Shown here: one piece after another, positions 8,386 to 18,095 of the stretch
Layout of the letters: each line of letters begins with the position of its first letter
How positions within the stretch are numbered: position 1 is the first letter of the stretch
Assembly: GCA_029260755.1 (NCBI GenBank)
Contig: JAJDCQ010000021.1
Coordinates: 185,381 to 249,380, forward strand
Origin: Planctomycetota bacterium
GTDB lineage: Bacteria > Planctomycetota > J058 > JAJDCQ01
DNA: 64,000 nt
Direction: 5' to 3'
Position numbers and translations under genes: made by a program
Notes under the pieces: model-generated
The model's input: the letters and a program-made list of their open reading frames with translations, nothing else
What the model was told of the DNA's origin: nothing
The model's database searches: none

Positions 8386-8622
8386 ATGACCGAGCCGTGG
8401 GTCTCCGTCGACGACGTCGCCGAGCATCTTGGCGTGGCGAAGGACTCAGTCTACCGCTGGATCGACAGCAAGGGGCTGCCCGCCCATCGGATCGGCAAGC
8501 TCTGGAAGCTCAAGCTCTCCGCCGTCGATGCATGGGTCGTCGGAGGGGGCGTGGGGACGGCGACGGCGCACCACCCCGCCGGTCGGCGCGCGCCGCGCCG
8601 TCAGAAGGGGGCGTCGCGGTGA
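8386..8622 (+). CDS. Excisionase-type HTH protein leading the type I RM operon
   Basis: A 78-aa protein starting at ATG 8386. An in-frame ATG at 8350 adds 12 codons without benefit. W-V-S-V-D-D-V-A-E-H-L-G-V-A-K-D-S-V-Y-R-W-I and the following R-I-G-K-L-W-K-L-K-L-S-A-V-D-A-W form the MerR/excisionase-family winged HTH. The tail is basic. Its stop overlaps the hsdM start (GTGA at 8619-8622), so regulator and methylase are translationally coupled. This fits a controller that times methylase and restriction expression, as C-proteins do elsewhere; it could instead be an adapted excisionase. Confidence 0.72.
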   Translation: MTEPWVSVDDVAEHLGVAKDSVYRWIDSKGLPAHRIGKLWKLKLSAVDAWVVGGGVGTATAHHPAGRRAPRRQKGASR

Positions 8623-10730
8623 GCCTGGAGAACATCGAGAAGGTGGAAGCCTCGCTCTGGCAGGCGGCAGATCAGCTTCGCGCGAACTCGAAGCTGACAT
8701 CGAGCGAGTACTGCATGCCGGTGCTCGGCGTGATCTTCCTCCGGCACGCGACGAACCGGCACACCGCCGCGCTGGCGGCGATCGAGGCGGATCAGGCCGC
8801 GGGGAGAATGCCGAAGCGACCACTCCGGGAGGCGGACTTTCTCAAGCGCCGGGCGCTCATGCTTCCGAAGGGAACCCGTTACGATGAGATCCTCGCGCTA
8901 CCGAAGGGCACGAACCTCGGCGCTGCGCTCATCCGCGCGATGGACGCGATCCAGAAGCAGTTCGAGCCGCTAAACGGACAGCTCCCGAAGGGCTACGACA
9001 GGTTCGAGAACACGCTCCTCGAAGACCTCCTCAAGACCTTTGACAGCACCGAGCTTCGCACTGCCTCGGGCGACGTGTTCGGCCGCATCTACGAGTACTT
9101 CCTGATGAAGTTCGCGATTCAGGGAGCGCAGGACAACGGCGAGTTCTTCACGCCGCCCTCCATCGTGCAAATGATCGTGAACGTCATCGAGCCCGAACAC
9201 GGTATCGTCTTCGACCCCGCCTGCGGGTCGGGAGGCATGTTCGTTCAGTCGAGCCACTTCATCGAGAAGCTCGGCCAGGACACAACGCACAAGGTCACGT
9301 TCTACGGGCAGGAGAAGACACGCACGACCATCCGCCTCACGAAGATGAACCTCGCCGTTCACGGGCTGGAAGGGAACATCCGCGAGGCGAACACCTTCTA
9401 CGAGGACGTCCACGACCTATTCGGCAAGTGCGACTTCGTGATGGCCAATCCTCCCTTCAACGTGGACATGGTCGATGCCGAGAAGGTCAAGGAGGATCGT
9501 CGACTTCCGTTCGGCCTGCCGGGTGTGAACAAGGAGAAGAAGGTCTCGAACGGGAACTACCTCTGGATCTCCTACTTCCACAGCTACCTCGCTTCCGCCG
9601 GCCGCGCGGGCTTCGTCATGTCCTCGCAGGCGTCGAGCGCGGGGCACACGGAGGCGGAGGTCCGGCGGAAGATCGTCGAGACGGGCGACGTGGATGTGAT
9701 GATCGCGATACGAGGGAACTTCTTCTACACGCGCAGCGTTCCCTGCGAACTGTGGCACTTCGACAAGGGCAAGCCACGCAAGCGCCGCGACCAGGTGCTG
9801 ATGATCGACGCGCGAAACGTCTACCGGAAGGTCACGCGGAAGATCAACGACTTTTCCCCCGAGCAGCTCGCGAACATCACCGCGATCGTCTGGCTCTACC
9901 GGGGCGAGAAGGAACGCTTCCTCGGTCTGCTTCGAGGGTACTTCCAGCGGGCCTGCGATGAGGCTGCGCGGATCGAAGCGGCCCTGAAGCCCTTCGACGA
10001 AGGTGTCGCGGCTGTCCGCGACTCCCTGGGCGAACTCGTGGCGGCGGTGAAGAACCTCAAGGTCACGGCCAGCGACAGCGCTGGACAGGCGATCAAGGAC
10101 GCGGTAGCAGAGATCGCGGAGACCGTGACGGCGTACACGGCGGATCGCTCCGCGCTGCAAAAGGAGGCGGCTTCGTTCGTCGCGAAGGTCGGGACGAGTC
10201 TACCGACGACGAACAAGGCGCAGCATGCGTCCCGCAAGGTGTTCGACCCCGTGGCCGATCGCATCAGGGGACTGTCGAAGCAGGTGGACCTGATCTACAG
10301 GCTCCTCGCACGGGCGGTGCACGGGGCGGGGGAACTCGCGGCGGACGGCGCTCTGGCCGCCCTCGTCGATCGCCGGGCTCTCTCCAAGGGACTGAAGCAG
10401 CTCGAAGAGGTCCGCAGAGGCGCCGTAAAGCAACTCAAGGTCGCAGTCTACTACCACCGGCAGATCGCGTGGCTGCTAGATCGCTTTCCGAAGGCCGAGA
10501 TCGAGCCCGTTCCGGGGCTCTGCCGGGTCGTGACCCGCAAGGACATCGAGGCGGCCGACTGGAACCTCGCACCTGGCCGCTACGTTGATGTCGCGCCCCC
10601 CGAGGTTGACGAGGACTTTGACTTCGAGCAGGCACTTCGCGACATCCACATTGAGCTTACCGACCTCAACGCGGAAGCCGTGGATCTGGCGGCGCGGATT
10701 CAGAGGAACTTCGGGGAGATCGGGGCATGA
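8619..10730 (+). CDS. hsdM: Type I restriction-modification methyltransferase subunit M
   Basis: A DNA adenine-N6 methyltransferase of 703 aa using S-adenosylmethionine; it is part of the M2S modification enzyme and the R2M2S restriction complex. The GTG start at 8619 begins VSLENIEKVEASLW, the usual HsdM N-terminal helix region. Motif I D-P-A-C-G-S-G-G is near residue 199 and the catalytic N-P-P-F-N near residue 276. The last 200 residues form a long helical extension that is larger than in most HsdM. It overlaps the HTH gene upstream and hsdS downstream (ATGA at 10727-10730). The domain order is intact and the enzyme should be active. Confidence 0.95.
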   Translation: MSLENIEKVEASLWQAADQLRANSKLTSSEYCMPVLGVIFLRHATNRHTAALAAIEADQAAGRMPKRPLREADFLKRRALMLPKGTRYDEILALPKGTNLGAALIRAMDAIQKQFEPLNGQLPKGYDRFENTLLEDLLKTFDSTELRTASGDVFGRIYEYFLMKFAIQGAQDNGEFFTPPSIVQMIVNVIEPEHGIVFDPACGSGGMFVQSSHFIEKLGQDTTHKVTFYGQEKTRTTIRLTKMNLAVHGLEGNIREANTFYEDVHDLFGKCDFVMANPPFNVDMVDAEKVKEDRRLPFGLPGVNKEKKVSNGNYLWISYFHSYLASAGRAGFVMSSQASSAGHTEAEVRRKIVETGDVDVMIAIRGNFFYTRSVPCELWHFDKGKPRKRRDQVLMIDARNVYRKVTRKINDFSPEQLANITAIVWLYRGEKERFLGLLRGYFQRACDEAARIEAALKPFDEGVAAVRDSLGELVAAVKNLKVTASDSAGQAIKDAVAEIAETVTAYTADRSALQKEAASFVAKVGTSLPTTNKAQHASRKVFDPVADRIRGLSKQVDLIYRLLARAVHGAGELAADGALAALVDRRALSKGLKQLEEVRRGAVKQLKVAVYYHRQIAWLLDRFPKAEIEPVPGLCRVVTRKDIEAADWNLAPGRYVDVAPPEVDEDFDFEQALRDIHIELTDLNAEAVDLAARIQRNFGEIGA

Positions 10731-11851
10731 CCTGGCATGCCGCACGACTCGGAGACGTTCTCACGCTAAAGAGAGGCTATGACCTCCCCAAGGGCCGCCG
10801 CGTCAACGGCGATGTGCCGGTGGTCTCGTCTTCGGGGGTGACGGGCTATCACAACGAGAGGAAGGTCTCCGCGCCGGGGGTCGTAACAGGTCGCTACGGT
10901 ACGCTCGGGGAGGTCTACTACGTCGATCGGGATTTCTGGCCCCTCAACACCGCACTATACGTAAAGGACTTCAAGGGGAACGACCCGCGTTTCCTCTCGT
11001 ACTTCCTGAAGAGCACCCTACGGGGGACACAGAGCGACAAGGCTGCGGTTCCCGGAGTCAACCGGAACGACCTGCATGAGCGCCTGGTCCGAATCCCGAA
11101 GGACGTGGCCGCGCAGCGCCGTATCGCAGAAGTCCTTGCTTTGTACGACGACCTGATCGAGAACAACCGCTGCCGCGTCGCACTCCTCGAAGAAGCCGCG
11201 CGGCTACTCTACCGCGAGTGGTTTGTGCGCCTTCGCTTCCCAGGGCACGAGCACACGCGGATCGAGGGAGGTGTTCCGAGCGGGTGGGAGATGAGGCGCC
11301 TTGGCACCATCGCCGATGTCAACCGGGAGACGCTCAAGAAGTCCTTCGATGGAGACATCGAGTACATAGACATCTCGGCAGTGACGCCGGGGCAGATCAA
11401 TCAGACGACACGGTACGCCTTTCGCAACGCTCCTAGCCGAGCGCGTCGGGTCGTTCGGCACGGCGATGTGATCTGGTCCTGCGTGCGGCCGAATCGGCGC
11501 TCGCACGCCGTCATCTGGAATCCAGCCGCGAATCTGATCGCCTCCACGGGGTTCGCGGTCCTGACGCCGACCGCCGTGCCTACCTCGTTCCTCCTGCAAG
11601 CGACAACGACCGATGTGTTCGTGGGATACCTCAACAACAACGCCCGCGGAGCGGCGTATCCCGCCGTTCTCGCCGCGGACTTCGAGCGCGCAGAGGTGCT
11701 GGTTCCGCCCCCGCGTCTCCTCGGCAGCTTCAACGACCTAGCCGAGCCCGTGCTCGCGCAGTGCCGCGTCTTGCGCGTATTGGACGCCCGCCTCGGCGCA
11801 GCACGCGACGTTCTACTGCCCCGCCTGATGTCCGGCGAGATCGCGGTGTAG
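10727..11851 (+). CDS. hsdS: Type I RM specificity subunit S
   Basis: A DNA-sequence recognition subunit of 374 aa. It has two target-recognition domains, each opening with a W-x-x-x-x-L-G-x-x-x-x-x-x segment (WHAARLGDVLTLKRG at residue 3 and WEMRRLGTIADVN near 188). Each is followed by the conserved helical spacer; the central one reads Q-R-R-I-A-E-V-L-A-L-Y-D-D-L-I-E-N-N and the C-terminal one ends L-L-P-R-L-M-S-G-E-I. The N-terminal TRD should read one half of a bipartite site and the other TRD the second half. I see no recombination repeats or second partial hsdS in the window, so phase-variable specificity is not indicated. Confidence 0.92.
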   Translation: MTWHAARLGDVLTLKRGYDLPKGRRVNGDVPVVSSSGVTGYHNERKVSAPGVVTGRYGTLGEVYYVDRDFWPLNTALYVKDFKGNDPRFLSYFLKSTLRGTQSDKAAVPGVNRNDLHERLVRIPKDVAAQRRIAEVLALYDDLIENNRCRVALLEEAARLLYREWFVRLRFPGHEHTRIEGGVPSGWEMRRLGTIADVNRETLKKSFDGDIEYIDISAVTPGQINQTTRYAFRNAPSRARRVVRHGDVIWSCVRPNRRSHAVIWNPAANLIASTGFAVLTPTAVPTSFLLQATTTDVFVGYLNNNARGAAYPAVLAADFERAEVLVPPPRLLGSFNDLAEPVLAQCRVLRVLDARLGAARDVLLPRLMSGEIAV

Positions 11852-11858
11852 GTGCACG

Positions 11859-14800
11859 ATGGCCTTCACCGACATCAACAGCGAAGACCGCCTTGTGCAG
11901 GAGACGGTGGCGAACCATCTCCGCGACGCTCTCGGCTGGGAGAGCGTCTGCGCCTGGAACCGGGAGGCGTTCGGGCCGACGGGCACGCTGGGGCGGGCTG
12001 ACGCACGCGATGTCGTTCTCGTGCGCGACCTCCGCGCCGCGCTGGAACGACTAAACCCCGACCTCCCTGCCTCAGCGGTTGACGACGCGATCCAGAGGCT
12101 CACGCGCCACGACTTCTCGCGCTCACTACTCCAGCACAACCTGGAGTTCTCACGCTTCATCCGCGATGGCGTGCCGGTGAGCTACCGGGATCAAGACGGC
12201 CAGCTCCGCACCCCCATGGCACGCGTCATTGACTTCCGCAACCCAAGCGATCCCAGCAGGAATCGCTTTCTTGCGGTCCGCGAACTGAAGCTCACTGGGC
12301 TCCGCACGCCGAACTACAACCGCCGCGCTGACCTCGTCTGCTTCGTGAACGGCCTACCCCTCGTATTCATCGAGCTGAAGGCGGTCTACCGGAACATCCG
12401 TGCCGGGTTCGAGGAGAACTTGCGCGATTACATGGACGAGAACGTCATCGCCCATGCGTTCCATCACAATGCCTTCCTGATCGTGAGCAACGGGCACCGC
12501 GCGCGGTACGGCTCGGTCACGACCGAGTGGGAACACTTCTCGGAGTGGAAGCGGAACGACGAGGACGACAAGGGGAGCCTCGACACCGAGGTGCTCCTCA
12601 ATGGAATGCTCGCGAAGGACCGCCTGCTCGACCTCGTTGAGAACTTCGTCGTGTTCGACGCCAGCAAGCCTGGCGCGACGCGGAAGGTGATCGCGAGGAA
12701 TCAACAGGTGCTCGGCGTAAACCGTGCTGTGGCGTCGGTCCTGCGCCAGGAAGAGCTGAAGAAGGAGTTCCCGCCCGGCGCGCGGCTTAAGTACCGCGTC
12801 GCTGAAGTTCGCCGTGAGCAAGCCTGCGACGCCGACATGGAGGCACTCGCGCGCAAGACCGAGCCGACGAAGGTCCAGCTCGTGGAGTCCGTCCACCCCG
12901 ATCTCGGCAAGCTCGGCGTTTTCTGGCACACGCAGGGCAGCGGCAAGAGCTATTCGATGGCGTTCTTCGCGGAGAAGGTGCGGCGGACCATTCCGGGGAA
13001 CTTCACGTTCGTCCTCATGACCGATCGGAACGACCTCGACACGCAGATATACAGGACTTTCGTGGGGTGCGGCATTGCCGACCAACACACGCCGCGCGCG
13101 GCGAGTGGGAAAGACCTTGAGCGCCGCCTCAAGGAGAATCACCGCTTCGTCTTCAGCCTCATCCACAAGTTCAACAAGAACGTGAACCCGCACGAGCCCT
13201 ATAGCACGCGCGACGACATCATCGTGATCTCCGACGAGGCCCACCGAACGCAGGCGGGGAGGCTCGCCCGGAACATGCGGAACGCGCTGCCAAACGCCTC
13301 GTTCATCGGCTTCACGGGCACACCCCTGTTCAAACACGATAACCTCACAAAGCGGATCTTCGGAACGTACGTGTCCCGCTACGACTTCAAGCGGTCGGAG
13401 GAGGATGGCTCGACGGTCAAGCTCGTCTACGAGAACCGTGGCGAGAAGCTCGGCATCGCACGGCTCGACCTCAACGACCGCATCGCCTCCGCGATCGAGG
13501 AGGCCGACCTCGACCCCGATCAGGCCGCGCACTTGGAGCGGCTACTAGGGAAGGACTACGAGGTCATCACCGCGGACGATCGACTCGACAAGATCGCCCG
13601 CGACTTCGTGGATTACAGCACGAAGCGGTGGGAGTCGGGTAAGGCGATGCTCGTGTGCGTGGACAAGCTCACCTGCGCGCGCATGTACCAACACATCCTT
13701 CCGCTCTGGCAGGCGAAGGTCGCCAGCCTCCGGGCCGCGGTTCCCGCCGAACCCGACGCCGAGCGGCGCGAACAGCTCGAAGCGCAGGCGAAGTGGATTG
13801 AGGAGACCATCCTCCAGATCATCATCAGTGAGGCGCAGAACGAGGTCGCTGACTTCAAGAAGTGGAACTTCGACATCATCCCGCACCGTGAGCGGATCAA
13901 GCAGGGCTTCGAGACGCCGGACGGCAAGCGCATCGACGTGGAGTCGGCGTTCAAGAGCCCCGAGCACCCGTTCCGAATCGCGATCGTGTGCGCGATGTGG
14001 CTCACCGGGTTCGACGTGGAGTCCCTCTCGACGCTCTACATCGACAAGCCGATGAAGGCGCACACGCTCATGCAGGCCATCGCCCGAGCGAATCGCGTTT
14101 ATCCGGGCAAAGACTTCGGTCTCATCGTGGACTACAACGGGATGCTCAAGAGCCTGCGAGCGGCGCTCGCGCAGTACGCGCTCGGGGATGACGGCGCTGG
14201 CGACCAGGACATTGTCGCCCCCCTCGAAACACGCGTGGCGGCGCTCCTTGAAGCGATCGAGGAGACCGAGGGGCTCCTCATGAAGCTAGGGTTCGACGCG
14301 GCGCGGTTCATAGGGGCGCAAGGGTTCACGCGCATCCAGGGCTTGGCCGACGCGGTAGAGGCGGTCTACACCGACGACGAGTCGAAGCGGCGTTTCGAGA
14401 TCCTCGCCAGGGTGGTGTTCACGCGATTCAAGGCGCTCGTGGTGGAACCCTCGGCGTTCACCTACGCCGAGCGCCACGACAACATCGAGGCTATCTATAA
14501 GAAGCTCACCGAGCGGAGGGACACCGCGGACGTGACCGCAGTCCTCAAAGAGCTGCATCGGATCGTGAACGAGGCGATTCGGGCGCACGCCGCGGCGCCA
14601 GAGGAACAGGACGAACGCCGAGTCTTTGACCTGAGCAAGATCGACCTGGTCAAGCTCCGCGACGAGTTCGCGACGAAGGCGAAGCGAAAGGCGACTGCGA
14701 TCCAAGACATCCGCACCTTGGTCGAGCAGAAGCTCGCCCAGATGGTCCAGCAGAACCCGCTTCGCATGGACTATTACCGGCGCTACTCAGAGATCGTCGC

Positions 14801-15221
14801 GGACTACAACCGGGAGAAGGACCGCGTCACGATCGAGGAGACGTTCGCAAGACTCCTTGAGCTGGTCGAGGGTCTGGACGCCGAGCAGCGACGCGCGGTC
14901 GAGGAGGGGCTGAGTGAAGAGGAACTCGCGCTCTTCGACCTCCTGAAGAAGGAGTCCCTGACGACGGCCGAGCGCGAGGAGCTGAAGGGCGCGAGCCGGC
15001 ACCTACTGGCCGAGCTGACCCGGCTCATCGAGCCCCTCGACAAGTGGACGCAGAAGGCGAAGACGCAGGCGGACGTCGAAGTCTTCATTCTGGACGAGGT
15101 TTACCGCCTCCTCCCGACGCCGCCCTACACGTCCGAGGAGAAGGACGCGGCGGCCAGGCGCGCGTACACGCACATCTGGCAACAGAGCACGAGCGGCCAG
15201 TTCCCGCGGCAGGCGAGCTGA
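11859..15221 (+). CDS. hsdR: Type I RM restriction/translocase subunit R
   Basis: A 1120-aa ATP-dependent DNA translocase and endonuclease that cleaves unmethylated DNA at a distance from the recognition site. The N-terminal PD-(D/E)XK nuclease is visible as R-R-A-D-L-V ... L-V-F-I-E-L-K-A (about residues 155-174). Walker A H-T-Q-G-S-G-K-S is near 357, the DEAH box S-D-E-A-H-R-T-Q near 458, F-T-G-T-P-L near 486, and a helicase motif VI-like Q-A-I-A-R-A-N-R near 743. A long C-terminal helical region binds the MTase. The start follows the hsdS stop by 7 bp. Length and domains are normal. Confidence 0.95.
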   Translation: MAFTDINSEDRLVQETVANHLRDALGWESVCAWNREAFGPTGTLGRADARDVVLVRDLRAALERLNPDLPASAVDDAIQRLTRHDFSRSLLQHNLEFSRFIRDGVPVSYRDQDGQLRTPMARVIDFRNPSDPSRNRFLAVRELKLTGLRTPNYNRRADLVCFVNGLPLVFIELKAVYRNIRAGFEENLRDYMDENVIAHAFHHNAFLIVSNGHRARYGSVTTEWEHFSEWKRNDEDDKGSLDTEVLLNGMLAKDRLLDLVENFVVFDASKPGATRKVIARNQQVLGVNRAVASVLRQEELKKEFPPGARLKYRVAEVRREQACDADMEALARKTEPTKVQLVESVHPDLGKLGVFWHTQGSGKSYSMAFFAEKVRRTIPGNFTFVLMTDRNDLDTQIYRTFVGCGIADQHTPRAASGKDLERRLKENHRFVFSLIHKFNKNVNPHEPYSTRDDIIVISDEAHRTQAGRLARNMRNALPNASFIGFTGTPLFKHDNLTKRIFGTYVSRYDFKRSEEDGSTVKLVYENRGEKLGIARLDLNDRIASAIEEADLDPDQAAHLERLLGKDYEVITADDRLDKIARDFVDYSTKRWESGKAMLVCVDKLTCARMYQHILPLWQAKVASLRAAVPAEPDAERREQLEAQAKWIEETILQIIISEAQNEVADFKKWNFDIIPHRERIKQGFETPDGKRIDVESAFKSPEHPFRIAIVCAMWLTGFDVESLSTLYIDKPMKAHTLMQAIARANRVYPGKDFGLIVDYNGMLKSLRAALAQYALGDDGAGDQDIVAPLETRVAALLEAIEETEGLLMKLGFDAARFIGAQGFTRIQGLADAVEAVYTDDESKRRFEILARVVFTRFKALVVEPSAFTYAERHDNIEAIYKKLTERRDTADVTAVLKELHRIVNEAIRAHAAAPEEQDERRVFDLSKIDLVKLRDEFATKAKRKATAIQDIRTLVEQKLAQMVQQNPLRMDYYRRYSEIVADYNREKDRVTIEETFARLLELVEGLDAEQRRAVEEGLSEEELALFDLLKKESLTTAEREELKGASRHLLAELTRLIEPLDKWTQKAKTQADVEVFILDEVYRLLPTPPYTSEEKDAAARRAYTHIWQQSTSGQFPRQAS

Positions 15222-15378
15222 TCCGCAGCGCCGGATCACCGCCGCGACGTTCCTTCCTTCGCCGCCGCGGTGACCTGGCACCGCGAGTGGAGCTTCAGCC
15301 AAGCGCTTCAGTCGCGTTCGCGCTTGATGGGCTGGTGCGCACCGTCGGCCGGAACACTACCTATAGGGGAGGCAAGCG

Positions 15379-15918
15379 ATGGGCAAGACGGTCGAGCCGA
15401 AGCAAGTAGACGTTGCGCGCCTGCATGAAAACCATGCGGAGATCCGCGCGGCCGATTGGCGCTCGCCCCTAATCCGGCGGCTGCTGAGATCCAAGCGCTA
15501 CAGGGACGGGAATCAGGTTTTCTCCGACTCGTTTCGACCGCAGGGCGGAAACGACATCGAGAGGCAGCTCGACCTCGCGTGGGAGGGGTTGGAGAAGGAC
15601 TTCAATCAGACGGTGAAGACCTACCAAGAGCCCGACCTCACGGAGTACGCGAGTCTTGGATTGGCATGCGTACTCCTGCACGAGCGAGCCGGTCTCCAGA
15701 TCACCGAGGTGACGCGGCGGGGCGACAGGGCAGACTACTGGATCGGGGAGGTTCGTATGCTTGAAGTCAGTGGTCAACAGGCGGGGAATCTGGAGACCCT
15801 AAGAGACGAGAAGGCTCGCCAGCTCTTGGAGAACCCTTACAAGAACTCGGGCTTCGTGTGCGTCGCCAACTACGAAGACCGCAAGTCCTACCTCTGGTTC
15901 TTCGAGCAGGAGGGCTAG
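15379..15918 (+). CDS. Unrecognised protein upstream of SF2 helicase
   Basis: A 179-aa soluble protein with ATG at 15379 behind GGGGAGG. I do not recognise the family. The C-terminal half has R-A-D-Y-W-I-G-E, then R-M-L-E-V-S-G-Q-Q, then L-E-T-L-R-D-E-K-A-R-Q-L. The D...E-x-S/G arrangement recalls a PD-(D/E)XK-like core without the lysine. It is 2 bp from the helicase gene and so almost surely co-transcribed and perhaps in a complex with it. It may recognise DNA or be an inactive nuclease homologue. Confidence 0.65.
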   Translation: MGKTVEPKQVDVARLHENHAEIRAADWRSPLIRRLLRSKRYRDGNQVFSDSFRPQGGNDIERQLDLAWEGLEKDFNQTVKTYQEPDLTEYASLGLACVLLHERAGLQITEVTRRGDRADYWIGEVRMLEVSGQQAGNLETLRDEKARQLLENPYKNSGFVCVANYEDRKSYLWFFEQEG

Positions 15919-15920
15919 GG

Positions 15921-18086
15921 GTGGACATTCGCGAGATCCTCGCGAAGAAGAATGAGCTGCTCCTCACTCTTCTCGCGCTCAAGAAAGCGACGGCCAGTAG
16001 AACCAAGGTGCGGTCTCTCGCCAACCAGGTGGCCTTCTTGGAGGGGCTTCTGGCCGAGCACTGGATCGAAGCTGGCAAGCCCGAGATTGCCGCCCGGAAC
16101 GTGATGAGCCAGGCGAGTTGTCTCCTCGACACACGCCGACGCGGCGAGGCGGGCCGTGTTCTCCGGCGGGTGCTGAGACTGGGTCTGTCGGAGAAGCTCA
16201 ACGCGTACATTGAACGTGAGTTCCAGAAACCGCTCGCCGAGGCCCATAGCTCTCGAATCCCCACCGCTGCGCCGCGCATCCGAGGAAACACGAAGCTGCG
16301 GAAGCCCCAGGTTCTTTCCTACGAGGAGTCGCTCGCGCACTTCAAGGACAGCGGCGAGCCGGCAATCATCCAGCTACCCGTTGGCTGCGGTAAGACCGGG
16401 GCGATGTCGTTGGCTCCCTTCGGCCTCTCTTCTAGCCGTGTCCTGGTCTTGGCTCCAAACGTCACCATCCGCGAGAACCTGGCTGCGAAGCTGGACTACG
16501 CCAAACCTGAGAGCTTCTGGAGAAAGACCGGGGTCTTCGCCAACGGCGCCGCCCCGGTCGTTGCCGAGCTATCGGACGGTGCGACGGATCAAGACACGGA
16601 CACCGCCGACGTGGTCGTGGCCAACTACCAACGACTCGTCGGAAACTCGGACCGTATCGAACACTTCGCCGCCGACTACTTTGATCTCATCCTCGTGGAC
16701 GAGGGACATCACAACATCACAGGCTCATACCGGACGATCTTCGAGCGCTTCCCGCGTGCCCGAAGGCTCAGCTACACCGCGACGCCAATCCGGGCCGATG
16801 GCCATCCCGTCGAGGGGAAGCGCATCTATCGATTCCCGATTGCCGACGCTATCCGAGAGGGCTATGTGAAGGATCTAGCGTCTAGGCGACTTGAGCCCAC
16901 GGAGATCACTTTCGTCTACAAGGGCGAGGAGAAGAAGCACAGCCTCGCAGAGGTAGCAGAACTCCGAGAGGAGGACTGGTTCAGCAGGGGAATTGCCCTC
17001 TCCGACGAATGCAACGTGAGCATCGTGGACGCGTCCATCCAGTGCATGAGGGAGCTGCGCGAACGGGGGACCGAGAGGCACCAGATCATCGGTGTGGCCT
17101 GCGGCGTTGACCATGCGAAGCGGGTCCGCTCTCTCTACTCGGAACGTGGTCTTCACGCTGCGGTCCTCTTTAACGAGATGGACAAGGCCGAGCAGGCGCG
17201 CGTGAAGAGGGAGTTGGAGGACGGCAGCCTCGACGCCATCGTCCAGGTGATGATGCTGGGAGAGGGCGCAGACTTTCCAAGACTGAGCGTCGCGGCGATT
17301 TTTCGACCGTTCAGGCATCTAGTTCCGTACATCCAGTTCGTTGGGCGGATCATGCGGGTGCTTAAGCAGGACGCGCCTGGCCACCCCGACAATCGAGGAT
17401 ACGTGGTCTCTCACGTCGGGCTGAACGTCGACCGCTGGTGGAAGGATCTGCGAAAGCTGGACGAGGACGATCAAGAGTTCTTCGAGTCCATGGCCCACGG
17501 CAGTCTTGACCCGCAGAGTGATGGCGATGGCTCTTCGCCTCGTCGTCGCTTCACGCCCGACATGACCGTCCTCCAAGAGACGATCGAGTTCTTCGTTCAG
17601 GAACGCTTCCTTACCGAGATCAGCGAAGCACAGGTCGACGACTTGATTCGGACGATGGACCTACGGGGGCTCGACTTTGCGGCTCTTGGTGTGGGCAGGG
17701 ACGAGTTGGTCAACCGACTCACGGAGGCTAGCGCGAAGGCCACATCGAGAGGCACGTTCACCGCGATCCCCGTCAGCCCCCAAGAGGCTCGCAAGCAGGC
17801 GAGGCTTCGACTCAACGAGAGAGAGAAGTCGGCAGCGAGTCAGCTCGTCCGCCAACTCGGTCTGAGCGTCGTTGGACGCGAGTTGTCGAAGAGGCGCACG
17901 GGTGCCGGGGCGCAGAACAACCTCACGACAGCTATCATCCTCGTGAAGTCCAAGGTCAATGAGTCGCTGGGCATCAGCGCCCAAGAGCGTGACCTTCTCA
18001 CCGAGGAAGAATGCAAGAAGGCGCACGACACCATCGACGACATCGTGGACCAGCTTGCGGACGAGCTGAAGCCCAACGATGGATAG
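15921..18086 (+). CDS. SF2 DEAD/DEAH-like helicase (ResIII/type III-like)
   Basis: A 721-aa nucleic-acid-dependent ATPase. The GTG start at 15921 is 2 bp past the previous stop; the longer frame overlaps that gene. An N-terminal helical domain of about 140 residues (LAKKNELLLTLLALKKA...) precedes the motor. Walker A is L-P-V-G-C-G-K-T (about 152-160), motif II V-D-E-G-H-H (about 259-264), motif III Y-T-A-T-P-I-R-A-D-G. The second RecA domain has L-G-E-G-A-D-F-P and motif VI Q-F-V-G-R-I-M-R (about 471-478). A helical C-terminal region follows. There is no nuclease domain in the chain, so one may be supplied by the upstream protein. It lies just behind hsdR, suggesting a separate defence or repair cassette. 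Confidence 0.82.
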   Translation: MDIREILAKKNELLLTLLALKKATASRTKVRSLANQVAFLEGLLAEHWIEAGKPEIAARNVMSQASCLLDTRRRGEAGRVLRRVLRLGLSEKLNAYIEREFQKPLAEAHSSRIPTAAPRIRGNTKLRKPQVLSYEESLAHFKDSGEPAIIQLPVGCGKTGAMSLAPFGLSSSRVLVLAPNVTIRENLAAKLDYAKPESFWRKTGVFANGAAPVVAELSDGATDQDTDTADVVVANYQRLVGNSDRIEHFAADYFDLILVDEGHHNITGSYRTIFERFPRARRLSYTATPIRADGHPVEGKRIYRFPIADAIREGYVKDLASRRLEPTEITFVYKGEEKKHSLAEVAELREEDWFSRGIALSDECNVSIVDASIQCMRELRERGTERHQIIGVACGVDHAKRVRSLYSERGLHAAVLFNEMDKAEQARVKRELEDGSLDAIVQVMMLGEGADFPRLSVAAIFRPFRHLVPYIQFVGRIMRVLKQDAPGHPDNRGYVVSHVGLNVDRWWKDLRKLDEDDQEFFESMAHGSLDPQSDGDGSSPRRRFTPDMTVLQETIEFFVQERFLTEISEAQVDDLIRTMDLRGLDFAALGVGRDELVNRLTEASAKATSRGTFTAIPVSPQEARKQARLRLNEREKSAASQLVRQLGLSVVGRELSKRRTGAGAQNNLTTAIILVKSKVNESLGISAQERDLLTEEECKKAHDTIDDIVDQLADELKPNDG

Positions 18087-18095
18087 GAGGCTTCC

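Noticed and set aside
12354..13532. A 392-codon minus-strand frame opposite hsdR
   Set aside because: It overlaps conserved nuclease and helicase motifs of hsdR and has no family signal.
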